From contig JBOHFF010000023.1 in assembly GCA_050699515.1 (NCBI GenBank), positions 1 through 64,000 of the forward strand: a stretch of 64,000 nucleotides of DNA, in the 5' to 3' direction. Shown here piece by piece: positions 45,793 to 55,603 of the stretch. Position 1 is the stretch's first letter, and each line of letters opens with the position of its first letter. The position numbers were made by a program, and so were the translations under genes. This stretch comes from GCA-003244245 sp050699515 (lineage in GTDB: Bacteria > Actinomycetota > Actinomycetes > Mycobacteriales > Pseudonocardiaceae). Below the pieces are notes generated by a model. It worked only from the letters and a program-made list of their open reading frames with translations, was not told the origin of the DNA and searched no databases.

Positions 45793-48510
45793 GTGATCAC
45801 GACTGCGGTGATCATGCTCGGGATCCTCACGTGGGTTCTGGTGGCGATTCCGCTCGCGCTTTTCCTGGCGCGGATGATCCGGCTGAACAGGCCGCGGAAC
45901 CGGGCGCTCGGACCGTCCTCGGTTCCTCCGGACGGAAAACCGGCCCGTGATCCCGCTGTCGTGCCGATAACCGGGTTCCCGGCCGAGCCGACGCGCTTCG
46001 CCGGCCGTGCCGAGCTGATGACAGCGGCCAGTACCGCGCTGGCCCCGGCCTCCGGGTTCACCGCGGTGATGTTGCACGGCACGGCCGGGGCGGGCAAGAC
46101 CACCTGCGCGGTGGAGTTGGCCTATCGCCACCAGGGCGGCTTCGCCGCGGTGGCGTACTGCTCCGCGCCCACCGATCCGGACTCCTCCGACGATGCGCTG
46201 CGCCAGCTGGCGGTGACGCTGGATGACCAGCTGGGGCAACACGGGTTCTCGATACTCGCCGAGATCGCCACCGTGGAGCGACTGGACACTGTGCTGCCCA
46301 CCCTGACCACCGTCTTCGCCGACGCGGCCCTGCTGCTGGTCCTGGACAACCTCGACGCGCTGCTCAGCGGCGATGGCCAGTGGCGCGACCTCCGCTGGGC
46401 ACTGCTGATCAGCGCGCTCACCAGCCATCAAGGGCCCTCCCGGGTGGTCCTGACCAGCCGGGTCGTGCCGGCTGGTCAGGACCCCGACGTGGTGCTGCTC
46501 CGGCCGGTGCACGCGCTGTCCCGCGACGAGTCCCTCTGGTTGGTCGGGGAGCTGCCGAACCTGCGCGAAGCGCTGCACAATGTGGACCTGGCCCGCTCGG
46601 TGCTCACCCTCACCCAAGGCCATCCCCACCTGCTGGAGCTCGCCGACGCGGCCGCAATCGAGCCATCCCGGCTGGCCTACCAGCTGGCTGAGATCGAGTC
46701 AGCGATGCCCGAGGCGGCGGGGCGGGCGACGTTCCTCACCCAGGGCCACACCAGGCTGGACGCCGAGCAGTTGCAGCAGACCTTCATCACCTGGACCACC
46801 GCCGTCACCGCCACGGCATCCGCCCCGGCGCGGCTGCTGCTGCAGGTACTGTGCCGGATCGAGGAGACCGACCGGAACACGACCATTCTCGACGCGAACT
46901 GGCCCGCGCTGTGGCGGCGCTCGAACCAGCCCGGTGAGCCACCACCACTCGCCTCGGTGATCGATACGCTGGTCAGTACCGCACTGATCAGCATTGACCC
47001 GGTCGATGATCCGGTGCATTACCGGATCAACCCCGGCATCGCCGACGTGATCCGCTCGGCGACGCCGGAGCAGGTCACCGCCGCGGTCGACGCGCAACTC
47101 GCCGCCTGGTGGACCGCCGTCGAGGGTGGCTGGGGGATCGATCCGCAGCATACCGGTCCGGACACCGGCCGGTTCATCGAGCGGGCCGGTGTGGCCGCCG
47201 CCCGCTACCTCCTACGCCAGCACGGCTGGGCCAGCGCCAGCTGCCTGCTCGAACGCACCTTGATCCGGGACGGGTACGCCACGGCTACCGCACTTGCCGT
47301 CGTTCCCTTGCTGCGGCGCATCGCCGACGCCACCGGCGCGGCCAAAGACATCGTCGTGCTCGGTGCGGCGTTGCGCAGATCGGATCCCGGTGCGGCCGAG
47401 ATCCTGCTGAACCGCGGCTACGACCACGCCAGAACTCGAGGCGACGACAAGCTTGCCTCCACCACCGCCGGTGAGTTGGTCACCCTGCTGCGGGACCAGG
47501 GCAGGCTTCGCGAGGCGCTCACCCTGGCCGTCCAGAAGATCGAGCACACCAGCCGGGCCGGGTTCGGGCGCTGGACCCAGCTCAGCGACCAAGGCCGGCG
47601 ACTGCAGATCCTCAACCTGCTCGGCGACCACGAGCAGGTCCTCCTCGAAGTACCCGCCATCCGGGCCCAGATGGCCGAGCTGCCCGACCAGCGCGCCCAC
47701 AACGACCGCGTGCACCCGTGGAATGTCCGGGAGGGCATTCTCGACCTCGCTCGCCTGTCCGCCGTGGCCCTGGAGCGCTGGGACGACGCGCTCGAGCTCA
47801 ACGACGAGATTGCCCGCACCCAACGCCGGCGCGGCGCCGGCGCCCATGAGATCGCCAGTACCCGGTTCCACGACTACCTCCCGCTGCGTCACCTCGGCCG
47901 GCTCACCGACGCCGACCACCTCTTGGACGATTGCCAGGACGCTTTCGACGCCGCCGGTGACATCACGCGGCTCGCCCTGGTCTATGGCGCCCGCGCCGGG
48001 CTGGCCGACACCCGCGACCACTCGGCCGCCGCAGTGCAGCTCCAACGCAGCTCGCTGCGCTACTGGTACGTCCACCCCGAAGCCAGCCAGATCTCGACAG
48101 CACACCACAATCTCGCCAACTATCTCTCCCACGTCGCCGGAAACCGCGCCGAGCAACGCGCCCACCGCCTCACCGCCGCGTTGCTCAACCACCTCACCGG
48201 CAACACGAGTGAACTCACCACGGCACTCGCGGTGCTGGCCGCCGAACTCAGCAGCGAGACCAGCGGCCCCGCTTCCCCGGTGCTTCCCACGACTCTGGCC
48301 GAGCTCATTCGCCTGGTCGAGGCCGATGACGAGATCCATTTCGGTACTCTCGTGGCCGCCCTGTGCCCCGATCCTGCCACTGCCGAGCACGCCCTGAGCG
48401 ACCTGCTGACCCGAGCTAGCGGCTGGACGGGCGAGATTGCCTGCAACGACGAGTGGCGGAAGTCGGCGTCGACCTCCGTCGATCCTTGTAATGACTCTCA
48501 TTGGCGTTAA
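45793..48510 (+). CDS. Membrane-anchored STAND NTPase (NB-ARC-like) with TPR region
   Basis: The protein has 905 aa from the GTG at 45793 (GGAGG upstream). One N-terminal membrane helix is at residues ~3-25 (TTAVIMLGILTWVLVAIPLA). The NTPase region begins ~60: TRFAGRAELM, Walker A VMLHGTAGAGKTTCAVELAY near residue 100, Walker B-like ALLLVLDNLDALLSGDG, and VVLTSRVVPAG (sensor 1). The C-terminal ~350 residues are TPR-like helical repeats. STAND proteins act as signal-triggered oligomerising switches in regulation or anti-phage defence. No effector domain is obvious at either end except the membrane anchor. It precedes the GTPase operon by ~190 bp. Confidence 0.8.
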   Translation: MITTAVIMLGILTWVLVAIPLALFLARMIRLNRPRNRALGPSSVPPDGKPARDPAVVPITGFPAEPTRFAGRAELMTAASTALAPASGFTAVMLHGTAGAGKTTCAVELAYRHQGGFAAVAYCSAPTDPDSSDDALRQLAVTLDDQLGQHGFSILAEIATVERLDTVLPTLTTVFADAALLLVLDNLDALLSGDGQWRDLRWALLISALTSHQGPSRVVLTSRVVPAGQDPDVVLLRPVHALSRDESLWLVGELPNLREALHNVDLARSVLTLTQGHPHLLELADAAAIEPSRLAYQLAEIESAMPEAAGRATFLTQGHTRLDAEQLQQTFITWTTAVTATASAPARLLLQVLCRIEETDRNTTILDANWPALWRRSNQPGEPPPLASVIDTLVSTALISIDPVDDPVHYRINPGIADVIRSATPEQVTAAVDAQLAAWWTAVEGGWGIDPQHTGPDTGRFIERAGVAAARYLLRQHGWASASCLLERTLIRDGYATATALAVVPLLRRIADATGAAKDIVVLGAALRRSDPGAAEILLNRGYDHARTRGDDKLASTTAGELVTLLRDQGRLREALTLAVQKIEHTSRAGFGRWTQLSDQGRRLQILNLLGDHEQVLLEVPAIRAQMAELPDQRAHNDRVHPWNVREGILDLARLSAVALERWDDALELNDEIARTQRRRGAGAHEIASTRFHDYLPLRHLGRLTDADHLLDDCQDAFDAAGDITRLALVYGARAGLADTRDHSAAAVQLQRSSLRYWYVHPEASQISTAHHNLANYLSHVAGNRAEQRAHRLTAALLNHLTGNTSELTTALAVLAAELSSETSGPASPVLPTTLAELIRLVEADDEIHFGTLVAALCPDPATAEHALSDLLTRASGWTGEIACNDEWRKSASTSVDPCNDSHWR

Positions 48511-48699
48511 GTCAACATTACTCGTTCCGCCGCGGAAGATCGATACGCGGAAACGGGGATATCACGCAAAATGGTCGTCCGTGCCGCGCACAAGACATGC
48601 ACTCTCGGACCAATATAGACGTAAGCTGGATGGATCGAGATACGGCACAAGCCTGTTACTCCTTTGAGGTCTGTTTCGCTGCGCTACGGAGGGTGGAAC

Positions 48700-49872
48700 T
48701 TGGAGACGGTCAGAAGGGACGGATCTGCGAGTTTCGATCAGGCCCGGTACCACCATGCGATCGTCCGCCCGCTGCGCGCCGATCCTCGGCGACTTACACA
48801 GGACTTGCGCGTGCGCTATGACGTCCATGGCCCGCAGAGCGACCAGGCGCTAGCTCGACATCTGGACGAGGTCATCGAGTATTGGTCGGAGCGCAGCCGC
48901 GAGCAACCCGACTACTCCCGCGCGGTCTATGTCGCCTTTCTCCACGCACATCGGCAGTTGCTGACCGACCCCGCGGTCCGACTGTATTCCGCGGCCTGGT
49001 GGTCCACCTACCAGCCACCAGAGCCGGACCTCGCGGCGGAACCGGCCACACCACCGCTCACAGACGCTGACACCTCCACCACACGGCGTTGTCCCCCGCA
49101 GACACCTGAGAAGCCGTCATCAGACGTCGCGAGCGAAGGTGACACTGTTATCGAGCCGCTCGATGGCGCGGTCGCTGCATCGACGGCGGGCATGGCCGGC
49201 ACTGCGCCCACAGTCAATGTAGTCATCACCGATGCGCCCACCGCCGAGGGACAACCGACCGACGGTGCCTTGGTCAATCACGTACACGGTCTCACGGCGA
49301 CAAGGATAGGTGACGACATCGAGCTGTCTTGGCTCTGGCCCAGTTGGGCCACCACCGCAATCGTGTCCTGGGGTAACCACATCCGTAAGTTAGTAGACCG
49401 CGAGGAGTACCGGCTGACGGGACGATGGCGGACGACTCTGAGCCCGGATTTGTCGTATGACAGGGTTGAATTCTCGGTCGCGGTGCGCGGGCCGGACCCG
49501 AATCGCCGGGAGTGGTCGGAAGCGGTGCGAGTGATGACCCCCGGGCCTCGCCAAGAAGTCACTTACCGGGTCCGTCGCCTACGGTATCGATTCCCCTCAC
49601 GAGTGTACAAGATTTCGTTCCGAGCTAGCCCGCCGCCAGCTTTTTGCGAGATCGCAATCGGGTTCTCTGGAAGCGATGCATTACCGGAGACCGTCGATAC
49701 CTGCGAAAGGGTGGGCATGGCGTACTTAGCTTCCGACATGAACACGCCGCCGATTATCTTACCTCGCCGCCTAGGGAGTGGATGGCTTCGCTGCTTCCTC
49801 GTCAACGGTGAGTCGATAATTCTCAAACATCCCGACGTCAGGACCCTGAGGATTCGGTCGTGGCCACGCTGA
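48700..49872 (+). CDS. First protein of a GTPase-associated system, Fn3-like domain
   Basis: The protein has 390 aa from a TTG at 48700 preceded by GGAGGG. Residues ~10-100 are helical (YHHAIVRPLRADPRRLTQDL, HLDEVIEYWSERSR) and look like a scaffold/adaptor. Residues ~105-195 are a low-complexity linker. Then comes a fibronectin-III-like beta domain (VHGLTATRIGDDIELSWLWP, EFSVAVRGPDP) and a C-terminal beta region. It overlaps the next gene by 13 nt, showing coupling. The exact function is unknown; the arrangement next to zinc-ribbon GTPases is characteristic of predicted conflict-system operons. Confidence 0.6.
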   Translation: METVRRDGSASFDQARYHHAIVRPLRADPRRLTQDLRVRYDVHGPQSDQALARHLDEVIEYWSERSREQPDYSRAVYVAFLHAHRQLLTDPAVRLYSAAWWSTYQPPEPDLAAEPATPPLTDADTSTTRRCPPQTPEKPSSDVASEGDTVIEPLDGAVAASTAGMAGTAPTVNVVITDAPTAEGQPTDGALVNHVHGLTATRIGDDIELSWLWPSWATTAIVSWGNHIRKLVDREEYRLTGRWRTTLSPDLSYDRVEFSVAVRGPDPNRREWSEAVRVMTPGPRQEVTYRVRRLRYRFPSRVYKISFRASPPPAFCEIAIGFSGSDALPETVDTCERVGMAYLASDMNTPPIILPRRLGSGWLRCFLVNGESIILKHPDVRTLRIRSWPR

Positions 49873-51050
49873 CCTGCCCATACTGCTACCATAAGCAAAC
49901 ACCCGCCGATCTGTATTTCGTGTGTAATGGGCAGGGTTTACCAGGTCGAGAGCGCTGCGTCCCGAGGAAGGACGACCAGAGGGAGCAACATACCGGCTAC
50001 AGTAGGCCGGCCATGCCGACATTCCAGCCGATGCGCGCGGAATACGGTGCCAAGGAAGCCCACTGCCCCGGATGCGGCGCATTATCCAGCCGGCGAGCCT
50101 GCGCGCTGTGCCACACCCCGCTGCCAGTGACCCTGGTGCGGCACCCAAGCCCGCTGATTGGCATGGTAGGCGGCACGGCGGCGGGCAAGACAGTTTACCT
50201 CACTGTGTTGAACAAACTGCTACGAGAGGTTATCAGCGAGCCATTTCGTGCCGATGTCCACCTCGTGGGCGAGCAACAAGCTGGATCCAACTCGATCCAC
50301 GAGTGGCTGCAACGTTATGAACGGGCCCTGTTCACCAACGGTCAGCTGTTCGGGACAACACCACCGTCGCCGAGCGGTCGTCGAGTACCACTGGTGCTGC
50401 AGTGGCGACATCCTCGTAGGCGATTCGGTTGTCTTACCGAGTTCCAAGACACGATTCTATCGTTTTGCGACGCGGCCGGCGAGGACATTCTCACTCAGGA
50501 AAGCGCTGACCGACAGCGTTATCTGAAGGCCGCCGACGGTTTAATCATCCTGCTCGACGCCTACCAGCTGCCGGGGGTCCGTAGAGAGGTGCCGCTGCCC
50601 GAGGATAACAAGGAGGAGAGGTCCCCGGTCGACAGCGTACTGGCGATTGTCACCGAGGCCCTGCGCACTGACGTGGTCAACGCATCGAAGGTAGCCGTTC
50701 CAGTCGCCGTAGTAGTGGCAAAATTCGACGTAATCGAACCCTTGCTGTCTGAAAGCCATTTTCTGCGACGGGAGCGAGCGCATGCAGGGAACGGCTATGA
50801 TGAACGGTTCGGAGCGAACATGCACGAACATGTCCGCGCAATGCTATATGACAGGGGGGCCAGTCGCGTCGATCGCCATATGCAAGCGAACTACGCCAAT
50901 TTCAGATATTTTGCCGTGTCCTCACTCGGCGCCCTTCCGAAGAACGAGAGGGAAGTCAACGAGCGCGGTGTGCAGCCGAAGAACGTTGCCGAGCCCTTGC
51001 TCTGGCTGATGAATCTGAAGGGTATAATCGGGCAGGTAAGAAATGGCTGA
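49860..51050 (+). CDS. Zinc-ribbon GTPase (double-GTPase-like) protein
   Basis: The protein has 396 aa. The N terminus has Cys pairs CPYC, a central C...C and CPGC...CALC (residues ~5-85), consistent with two zinc ribbons. Walker A GMVGGTAAGKTVYLTVLNKL follows near residue 100. A DxxG-type FCDAAGEDI and an [N/A]KxD-type VVVAKFDVI complete a TRAFAC-like GTPase. No membrane helix. It overlaps both neighbours (13 and 8 nt). Family resemblance to the double-GTPase proteins described computationally with GAP1 suggests it is a switch in that system. Biochemical role not established. Confidence 0.7.
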   Translation: MATLTCPYCYHKQTPADLYFVCNGQGLPGRERCVPRKDDQREQHTGYSRPAMPTFQPMRAEYGAKEAHCPGCGALSSRRACALCHTPLPVTLVRHPSPLIGMVGGTAAGKTVYLTVLNKLLREVISEPFRADVHLVGEQQAGSNSIHEWLQRYERALFTNGQLFGTTPPSPSGRRVPLVLQWRHPRRRFGCLTEFQDTILSFCDAAGEDILTQESADRQRYLKAADGLIILLDAYQLPGVRREVPLPEDNKEERSPVDSVLAIVTEALRTDVVNASKVAVPVAVVVAKFDVIEPLLSESHFLRRERAHAGNGYDERFGANMHEHVRAMLYDRGASRVDRHMQANYANFRYFAVSSLGALPKNEREVNERGVQPKNVAEPLLWLMNLKGIIGQVRNG

Positions 51051-53391
51051 CTTCGCCTCGCTGTACTTCACGGACTGCCGAGCGGGTGAAGGCCTGCTCG
51101 GAGGAGCAGGCCTTCAGTTCCGGGCGGTGTCAGCTGGGGTTGATCCGCGCACCATGGAACTAGTACAGCGTCACTGCCTCTACGAGCCACCGGAACAGTG
51201 GATGCATGAGGGGCGCTCCGTTGATGCATATCCTCGGTCTTTGACGCACATTTTCGACGGCGCCTACATCACGGCGTCGGGCACTTACCTTGGAGCCGAA
51301 GCAAAGGGCACCCGGGAGGGGAACCACTTCACCCACGCGCTGACGACCGACGAGATCGATAGCTACGGCATGGTGCGGCCGGCGCAACTTTGGGGCTCAC
51401 CAGTGTGGGTGAGTCAGACGGACGGAGAGACTGTCTGCGATCCGGTTACCGCTGAGCCGGAGCCCGGCCCGCTGCAGCCCGAATGGCTACAGCGGTGGGT
51501 GGCTGACCAGCCCGACGGCGAGGGGCAGCTCACCGCCGTGTTGTCTGCGTTGGAAGGGGTTCGTGCGGGTGGGCCACGGGTACTCTTCGTCGCAGAAGAC
51601 CCAGGGACGGTACTCAGTTGGCTCGCGGCGGCAACTATCCTCTTGCCGAGAACCGAGGCGTTGAAAATCGGATTCAAGGTGTTCGTAGTCAACGCTGACT
51701 ACAGCACGCATGATGTGGTCGCGTTGCACCCGGACTTGGCGAGTTCGTATCGCGGGGCGCCTGCCAATTCCGGGTCCATCGTTTTTGATCTCCACGCTGG
51801 TGTCCGATCGAGCATTAGCCCGACCGTGGCCGCCCGGCACTGGGTGCCGCGCTTCCTGCGACACGACTGTTTCGACGTACTGGATGCGGTGGAATTGAGC
51901 GGAGTTATCCGCTCCTCATCTCAGGCGCATGAGGGCATAGATCTGATCATCGCAAGCGCGTTGATCCTCGGTGAACCATTTCGCTCCACCGATATCGATG
52001 GCGTCATCGACTGGCTCGCCAGTTCAAGTAGGCTGCTAAGCGAAAGACTCTTGGCCCAGCTTTTCAGCATGATACTGGACAGCTCACCAGACTCGACCCA
52101 ACTCACTGCGTTGGATCGAGTGGCTACCCAGCTCGGTGACACGCCGATCGCCGTGCGGATCCGTTGGCAGGTATTCGCGTGCACGTTATCTGAAGCCTCC
52201 GACCAAGTCGTTCCGGCGCCGCCCGATATGTTGACGGCGACCGCCGTGGTTGAGCGTGTCCTGGTCGACGCCGGGCCGGAGACCTTGGTCAAGGTGCTGA
52301 CGATCGCAAGCCGGTACTCGCTACAGCCGACACCAACACGGTTCATCAACGCACTACGCGGCTTTGCCCGATGGTGGGCTGAAGGTGCACTGGAACTGCC
52401 CGAGGTGGACGACTGGTCCTGTCGTGCGGAGGCGATCGACCTACTCCGCGATGAGCTCGCCGGTCGGGTGCAAGGTGCACCTGAGCCGTCGGTCCGCTGC
52501 GTCGGCGAGCTATGGTGGCAACGGCTGTGGCGAACGATCCAGGATCCACACGACCCGCTGGATGCCGCCCTTGCAGCGGCTGCGGTTGACGCGGGGGACG
52601 ACGACACCAGGTGGTGGGTGACGTTGACCGTACTTTCCTCCATACGGCGCGCCAGCGCAGCCGACAGTGCGGACATAGCGTGGCGCGTGCTCTACGGTCG
52701 GCGCTTGCCAAGCATAGAAGAGCTGTTACCCATCCTCGCCTGTGCGACTCCAGAGCACGGAATCACGGCGTCGACCGGGCACAACGTGGCGGCGGTGCTC
52801 GCGGCTCGGGATCGTCTCGACGTCTCTGTGCTGCAGGTACTAGCCAGGCTCGCCGAACTTGGCTATCAACCGGATTCCGTGCCATTGGCCCAATGGCAAC
52901 GTGAAGTAGTGTTGCTTCGGTCGGTCTCGGAGCGGCTACGGGGATACGAGACCACCCACGACGAGGTTGCGGTCGTAGCGATGGCCACAGAAATCGGCAC
53001 GGCCTCGGTGGGTGTAGTCGCGATCGAGGCATCCGTGCTTATCGACGCGATGCGCCAGCTGCCTCCGGAGGAGGCTTCGACGCTGGTACAAGCGACGCCA
53101 CTCGCGCAAAGGAGCGTTCTGCTCCACCAGTTGGCGGAGGAGCTGAGGACGAAGGCGGACCAGCGCACCGGCGCGATGTACTTCCTCGTAGTCAAGGGAC
53201 TGGACGAGCTAGGCCAGGCGACGGACGAACTGCGGAGCACGTTGGTTGAGTACTGTCAACAGCTTTCGGCCACATCAAGACGCATGGTCGCGGATCTCCT
53301 CGTGGAGCACGAACGCCCACTGTGGTGGAAACTCGGAGCAAAGCGGTCGTTGCGGCGATCACGCAATCCATTCCGGAAGCGAACGCGATGA
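51043..53391 (+). CDS. GTPase-associated protein 1 (GAP1)-like protein
   Basis: The protein has 782 aa. The N-terminal ~150 residues (ADFASLYFTDCRAGEGLLGG, GLQFRAVSAGVDPRTMELVQ, EGNHFTHALTTDEIDSYG, RPAQLWGSPVW) match the GAP1 N-terminal domain, known only from predicted NTP-dependent conflict operons. The remaining ~600 residues are mixed helical domains corresponding to GAP1 middle and C regions. No catalytic motif is evident. It overlaps the upstream GTPase by 8 nt and the downstream one by ATGA. It probably serves as adaptor or effector regulator. Family identification is from memory and should be checked by profile search. Confidence 0.7.
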   Translation: MADFASLYFTDCRAGEGLLGGAGLQFRAVSAGVDPRTMELVQRHCLYEPPEQWMHEGRSVDAYPRSLTHIFDGAYITASGTYLGAEAKGTREGNHFTHALTTDEIDSYGMVRPAQLWGSPVWVSQTDGETVCDPVTAEPEPGPLQPEWLQRWVADQPDGEGQLTAVLSALEGVRAGGPRVLFVAEDPGTVLSWLAAATILLPRTEALKIGFKVFVVNADYSTHDVVALHPDLASSYRGAPANSGSIVFDLHAGVRSSISPTVAARHWVPRFLRHDCFDVLDAVELSGVIRSSSQAHEGIDLIIASALILGEPFRSTDIDGVIDWLASSSRLLSERLLAQLFSMILDSSPDSTQLTALDRVATQLGDTPIAVRIRWQVFACTLSEASDQVVPAPPDMLTATAVVERVLVDAGPETLVKVLTIASRYSLQPTPTRFINALRGFARWWAEGALELPEVDDWSCRAEAIDLLRDELAGRVQGAPEPSVRCVGELWWQRLWRTIQDPHDPLDAALAAAAVDAGDDDTRWWVTLTVLSSIRRASAADSADIAWRVLYGRRLPSIEELLPILACATPEHGITASTGHNVAAVLAARDRLDVSVLQVLARLAELGYQPDSVPLAQWQREVVLLRSVSERLRGYETTHDEVAVVAMATEIGTASVGVVAIEASVLIDAMRQLPPEEASTLVQATPLAQRSVLLHQLAEELRTKADQRTGAMYFLVVKGLDELGQATDELRSTLVEYCQQLSATSRRMVADLLVEHERPLWWKLGAKRSLRRSRNPFRKRTR

Positions 53392-54899
53392 GCCGGCCCG
53401 GTACCCTACCATTCCGTTACGTCGCCTTCGCTAGTATTGTTTACTTATCGTTGTTGACTCTGCTACTGATTATTCCGGCCGCACTGGTACTGATCCCGAT
53501 CACTGCCGCGGTGGGCGCGCTAGGAGCAATCGGGATCGGGGTCGCGAGCCTGGCCATCGGCGACGCGAAACGTGAGATACCTGCGGACGACGGCTCAGCA
53601 CCCGATCCGTCGCGGGGGGAAGACGGCGTGGATCCTGCCTGGCCGCACTACCTCGCCTGCCAGGCGGTCAACGACGCGGTCGCAGCGGCAGACAGGGTAC
53701 TCAACGTCGTCGACCGCATGTGGGAGAGCATCAGGTCACTTCAGGACGGCTTCCACGACGCCACCCCACCCACCCGGGTACTCCTCGGGCCGCTGATGAT
53801 GCTGCCGTACATAGCCGGGGTCGCAGCGTCACTCGGCGTAGGTGCAGGTGCGCTGGTTGTCAGCTCCGTCACCGTCGGTGCCGCAGGGGTCTTGTGGGTA
53901 GTCCGGCGCGCCAGTATCACGGTGGTGCGTTTGGTCGACCGAGCGCTGCTACGCCGTGCAGGTGCAGGGGGTACTTGCACGGCGCACGGATGCTTCGGGT
54001 TCACCCAACTGCCCACCGTGGAATGCGACTGTGGCCGGCTGCACATCCAGCTACAGCCAGGTCATTACGGGGTTCTCAGGCGGCGGTGCAGCTGCGGTGA
54101 GGTCATGCCATCTACCGTCGCCCGAGCCGCATCGACCTTGCTGCTGCGGTGTCGTTGGTGTCAGCGACCATTGTTGGCTGGCGCGATGCTCGACATGGAC
54201 GTCCGGGTGGCCGTGATCGGCGCGTCCAGCGCGGGAAAGACCAGCTTTGCCAACGCCGCGCTCGATGCGATGTGTAAGGCCGTCGTCGACGCCGGCGGTT
54301 CAGTAGATCTTTTCAGCTCGGGACAGCCAGAGGAGGACAACGCTCGGTGCACCTCGGCCCGGATCACCATTGGTCGTCGACACGGAACGCTACATCTGTT
54401 CGACGCCCCCGGTCGGGTACTCGACGACCAGCTACAGCGGACTCAATTGTACTACCTGCAGGACACACAGGGATTCGCGCTCGTGATCGATCCGATGACC
54501 ATTCCGTGGTTAGCCGCCCACCTTCAGGACTCCTCGCAAAGAGATTCGGTCATAGCTTATCCAGAAGTTACATATCGGGCCGTGACCGCACAGCTCCTGG
54601 ATAGCAGGATACAGCTCAAGAGACGATCGCTGGCCGTTGTGTTGAACAAAGCAGATCTGCTGGAAGCCTCCCTGGACAGCCACGGCCCAGAACCCCGTTC
54701 AAACCATATCCGCAACTGGTTATCGGCACACGGCCAGGACAACCTAGTAAAGGCCGCGGACCGCGACTTCGGCAGTGTCCGCTATTTTTTAGCTAACTCA
54801 GCCGGTGAGGGGTCGGCGTCGGCGAGTGCTGCGTTGCGCTGGTTAGCCGGTCGATCAGGTCTGTCACTGCCCGCCGCCACTAGTTCGGACTCTCCGTGA
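53388..54899 (+). CDS. Membrane zinc-ribbon GTPase
   Basis: The protein has 503 aa. Two membrane helices at residues ~12-60 (IVYLSLLTLLLIIPAALVLI and the following Gly-rich helix) and two more near 140-185 anchor it. A zinc-ribbon region (CTAHGC, CDCGR, CSCGE, CRWCQ) lies at ~200-265. Walker A is VAVIGASSAGKTSFANAAL near residue 280, with the switch LHLFDAPGRVLDD and base-specificity LAVVLNKADLLE. This is a complete TRAFAC GTPase signature. Start by ATGA overlap with the GAP1-like gene. It is the second GTPase of the operon and the membrane-bound one. Confidence 0.75.
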   Translation: MSRPGTLPFRYVAFASIVYLSLLTLLLIIPAALVLIPITAAVGALGAIGIGVASLAIGDAKREIPADDGSAPDPSRGEDGVDPAWPHYLACQAVNDAVAAADRVLNVVDRMWESIRSLQDGFHDATPPTRVLLGPLMMLPYIAGVAASLGVGAGALVVSSVTVGAAGVLWVVRRASITVVRLVDRALLRRAGAGGTCTAHGCFGFTQLPTVECDCGRLHIQLQPGHYGVLRRRCSCGEVMPSTVARAASTLLLRCRWCQRPLLAGAMLDMDVRVAVIGASSAGKTSFANAALDAMCKAVVDAGGSVDLFSSGQPEEDNARCTSARITIGRRHGTLHLFDAPGRVLDDQLQRTQLYYLQDTQGFALVIDPMTIPWLAAHLQDSSQRDSVIAYPEVTYRAVTAQLLDSRIQLKRRSLAVVLNKADLLEASLDSHGPEPRSNHIRNWLSAHGQDNLVKAADRDFGSVRYFLANSAGEGSASASAALRWLAGRSGLSLPAATSSDSP

Positions 54900-55231
54900 C
54901 TGATATTCATATCGACCCTGAGCCGATGGATCCCCTAGGAGCGGCGCGGAACCTCCATGATGATCAGGAGGGTGAACTCACCCAGCAGGAACGAGAGGAT
55001 GTAGATCACAGTCCGGTTGGACTCGTTCCACGGTTCGATCCTAGATCCCGTAAGCTGGCAGATCGCGACCCCAATCTGCCGATTGCTTACCATGCAGCCC
55101 GCTGGTCGGCAGTCGCTTTGATAACTACGACCACAACGCTGACCGCATGGTGGCTGGTCGACGCGGGCGCCATCAATTGGTTCATCAACTTGTTCTGGGA
55201 GTACCTGAGCTGGCTACCGTTCGTCGGCTAA
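54896..55231 (+). CDS. Small membrane protein closing the GTPase operon
   Basis: The protein has 111 aa. GTG at 54896 overlaps the preceding stop (GTGA). The N-terminal ~70 residues are acidic and probably disordered. The C-terminal ~45 contain one or two hydrophobic helices (AVALITTTTTLTAWWLVDAG, INWFINLFWEYLSWLPFVG) and end at the membrane. A small terminal membrane protein could be the pore-like effector of the system, a speculative role. No homologue recognised. Confidence 0.6.
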   Translation: MTDIHIDPEPMDPLGAARNLHDDQEGELTQQEREDVDHSPVGLVPRFDPRSRKLADRDPNLPIAYHAARWSAVALITTTTTLTAWWLVDAGAINWFINLFWEYLSWLPFVG

Positions 55232-55496
55232 AGCAAGCCCTACGGGTGATCAACTACCACGTCGAGGACTGCATCCGTCAGGCCCTATGACCGCCTGAGC
55301 CTGGCTGGAACTTGAGTCCTCTACGGATGATCTGCGCTGTATCGTGATGGCTTGGATTCTGACACGCGCGGGTGCCTGTGGCGACGTCAGACGGTCCGGA
55401 GGCGCAGACCTACCGGCTGGAAGAGGTGCACCTTCTCCGTCTCGCTGTAGCCTGCGATGCGGGGATCTCGCCCGCGGTGAGTCCCTTTCCCCCTCC

Positions 55497-55603
55497 CGCT
55501 TCAAGTCGTAGAGCCGGCCGATCGACAGGTTCCGCAGTTGCGAGCGGATGACCTCGGCCGACATCAAAAACTCAGCCGCAAACGCGCGATCGGTCGGCGA
55601 CAG
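55497..55603 (-). pseudogene. ImmA/IrrE-type metallopeptidase C-terminal fragment
   Basis: Reading on past the stop of the glycosyltransferase gene in the same frame gives DRAFAAEFLMSAEVIRSQLR then NLSIGRLYDLKRE, which resembles the F-A-A-x-F-L-M-P...L-x-x-L-K-x-x-W segment of ImmA/IrrE peptidases. The HExxH motif and the end of the domain are missing. It is a fragment of a mobile-element or toxin-antitoxin gene. Confidence 0.5.

Noticed and set aside
45769..48501. Large minus-strand open frames opposite the STAND NTPase
   Set aside because: Antisense to a gene with clear Walker motifs. They read as Gly/Gln/Arg-rich shadow sequence.
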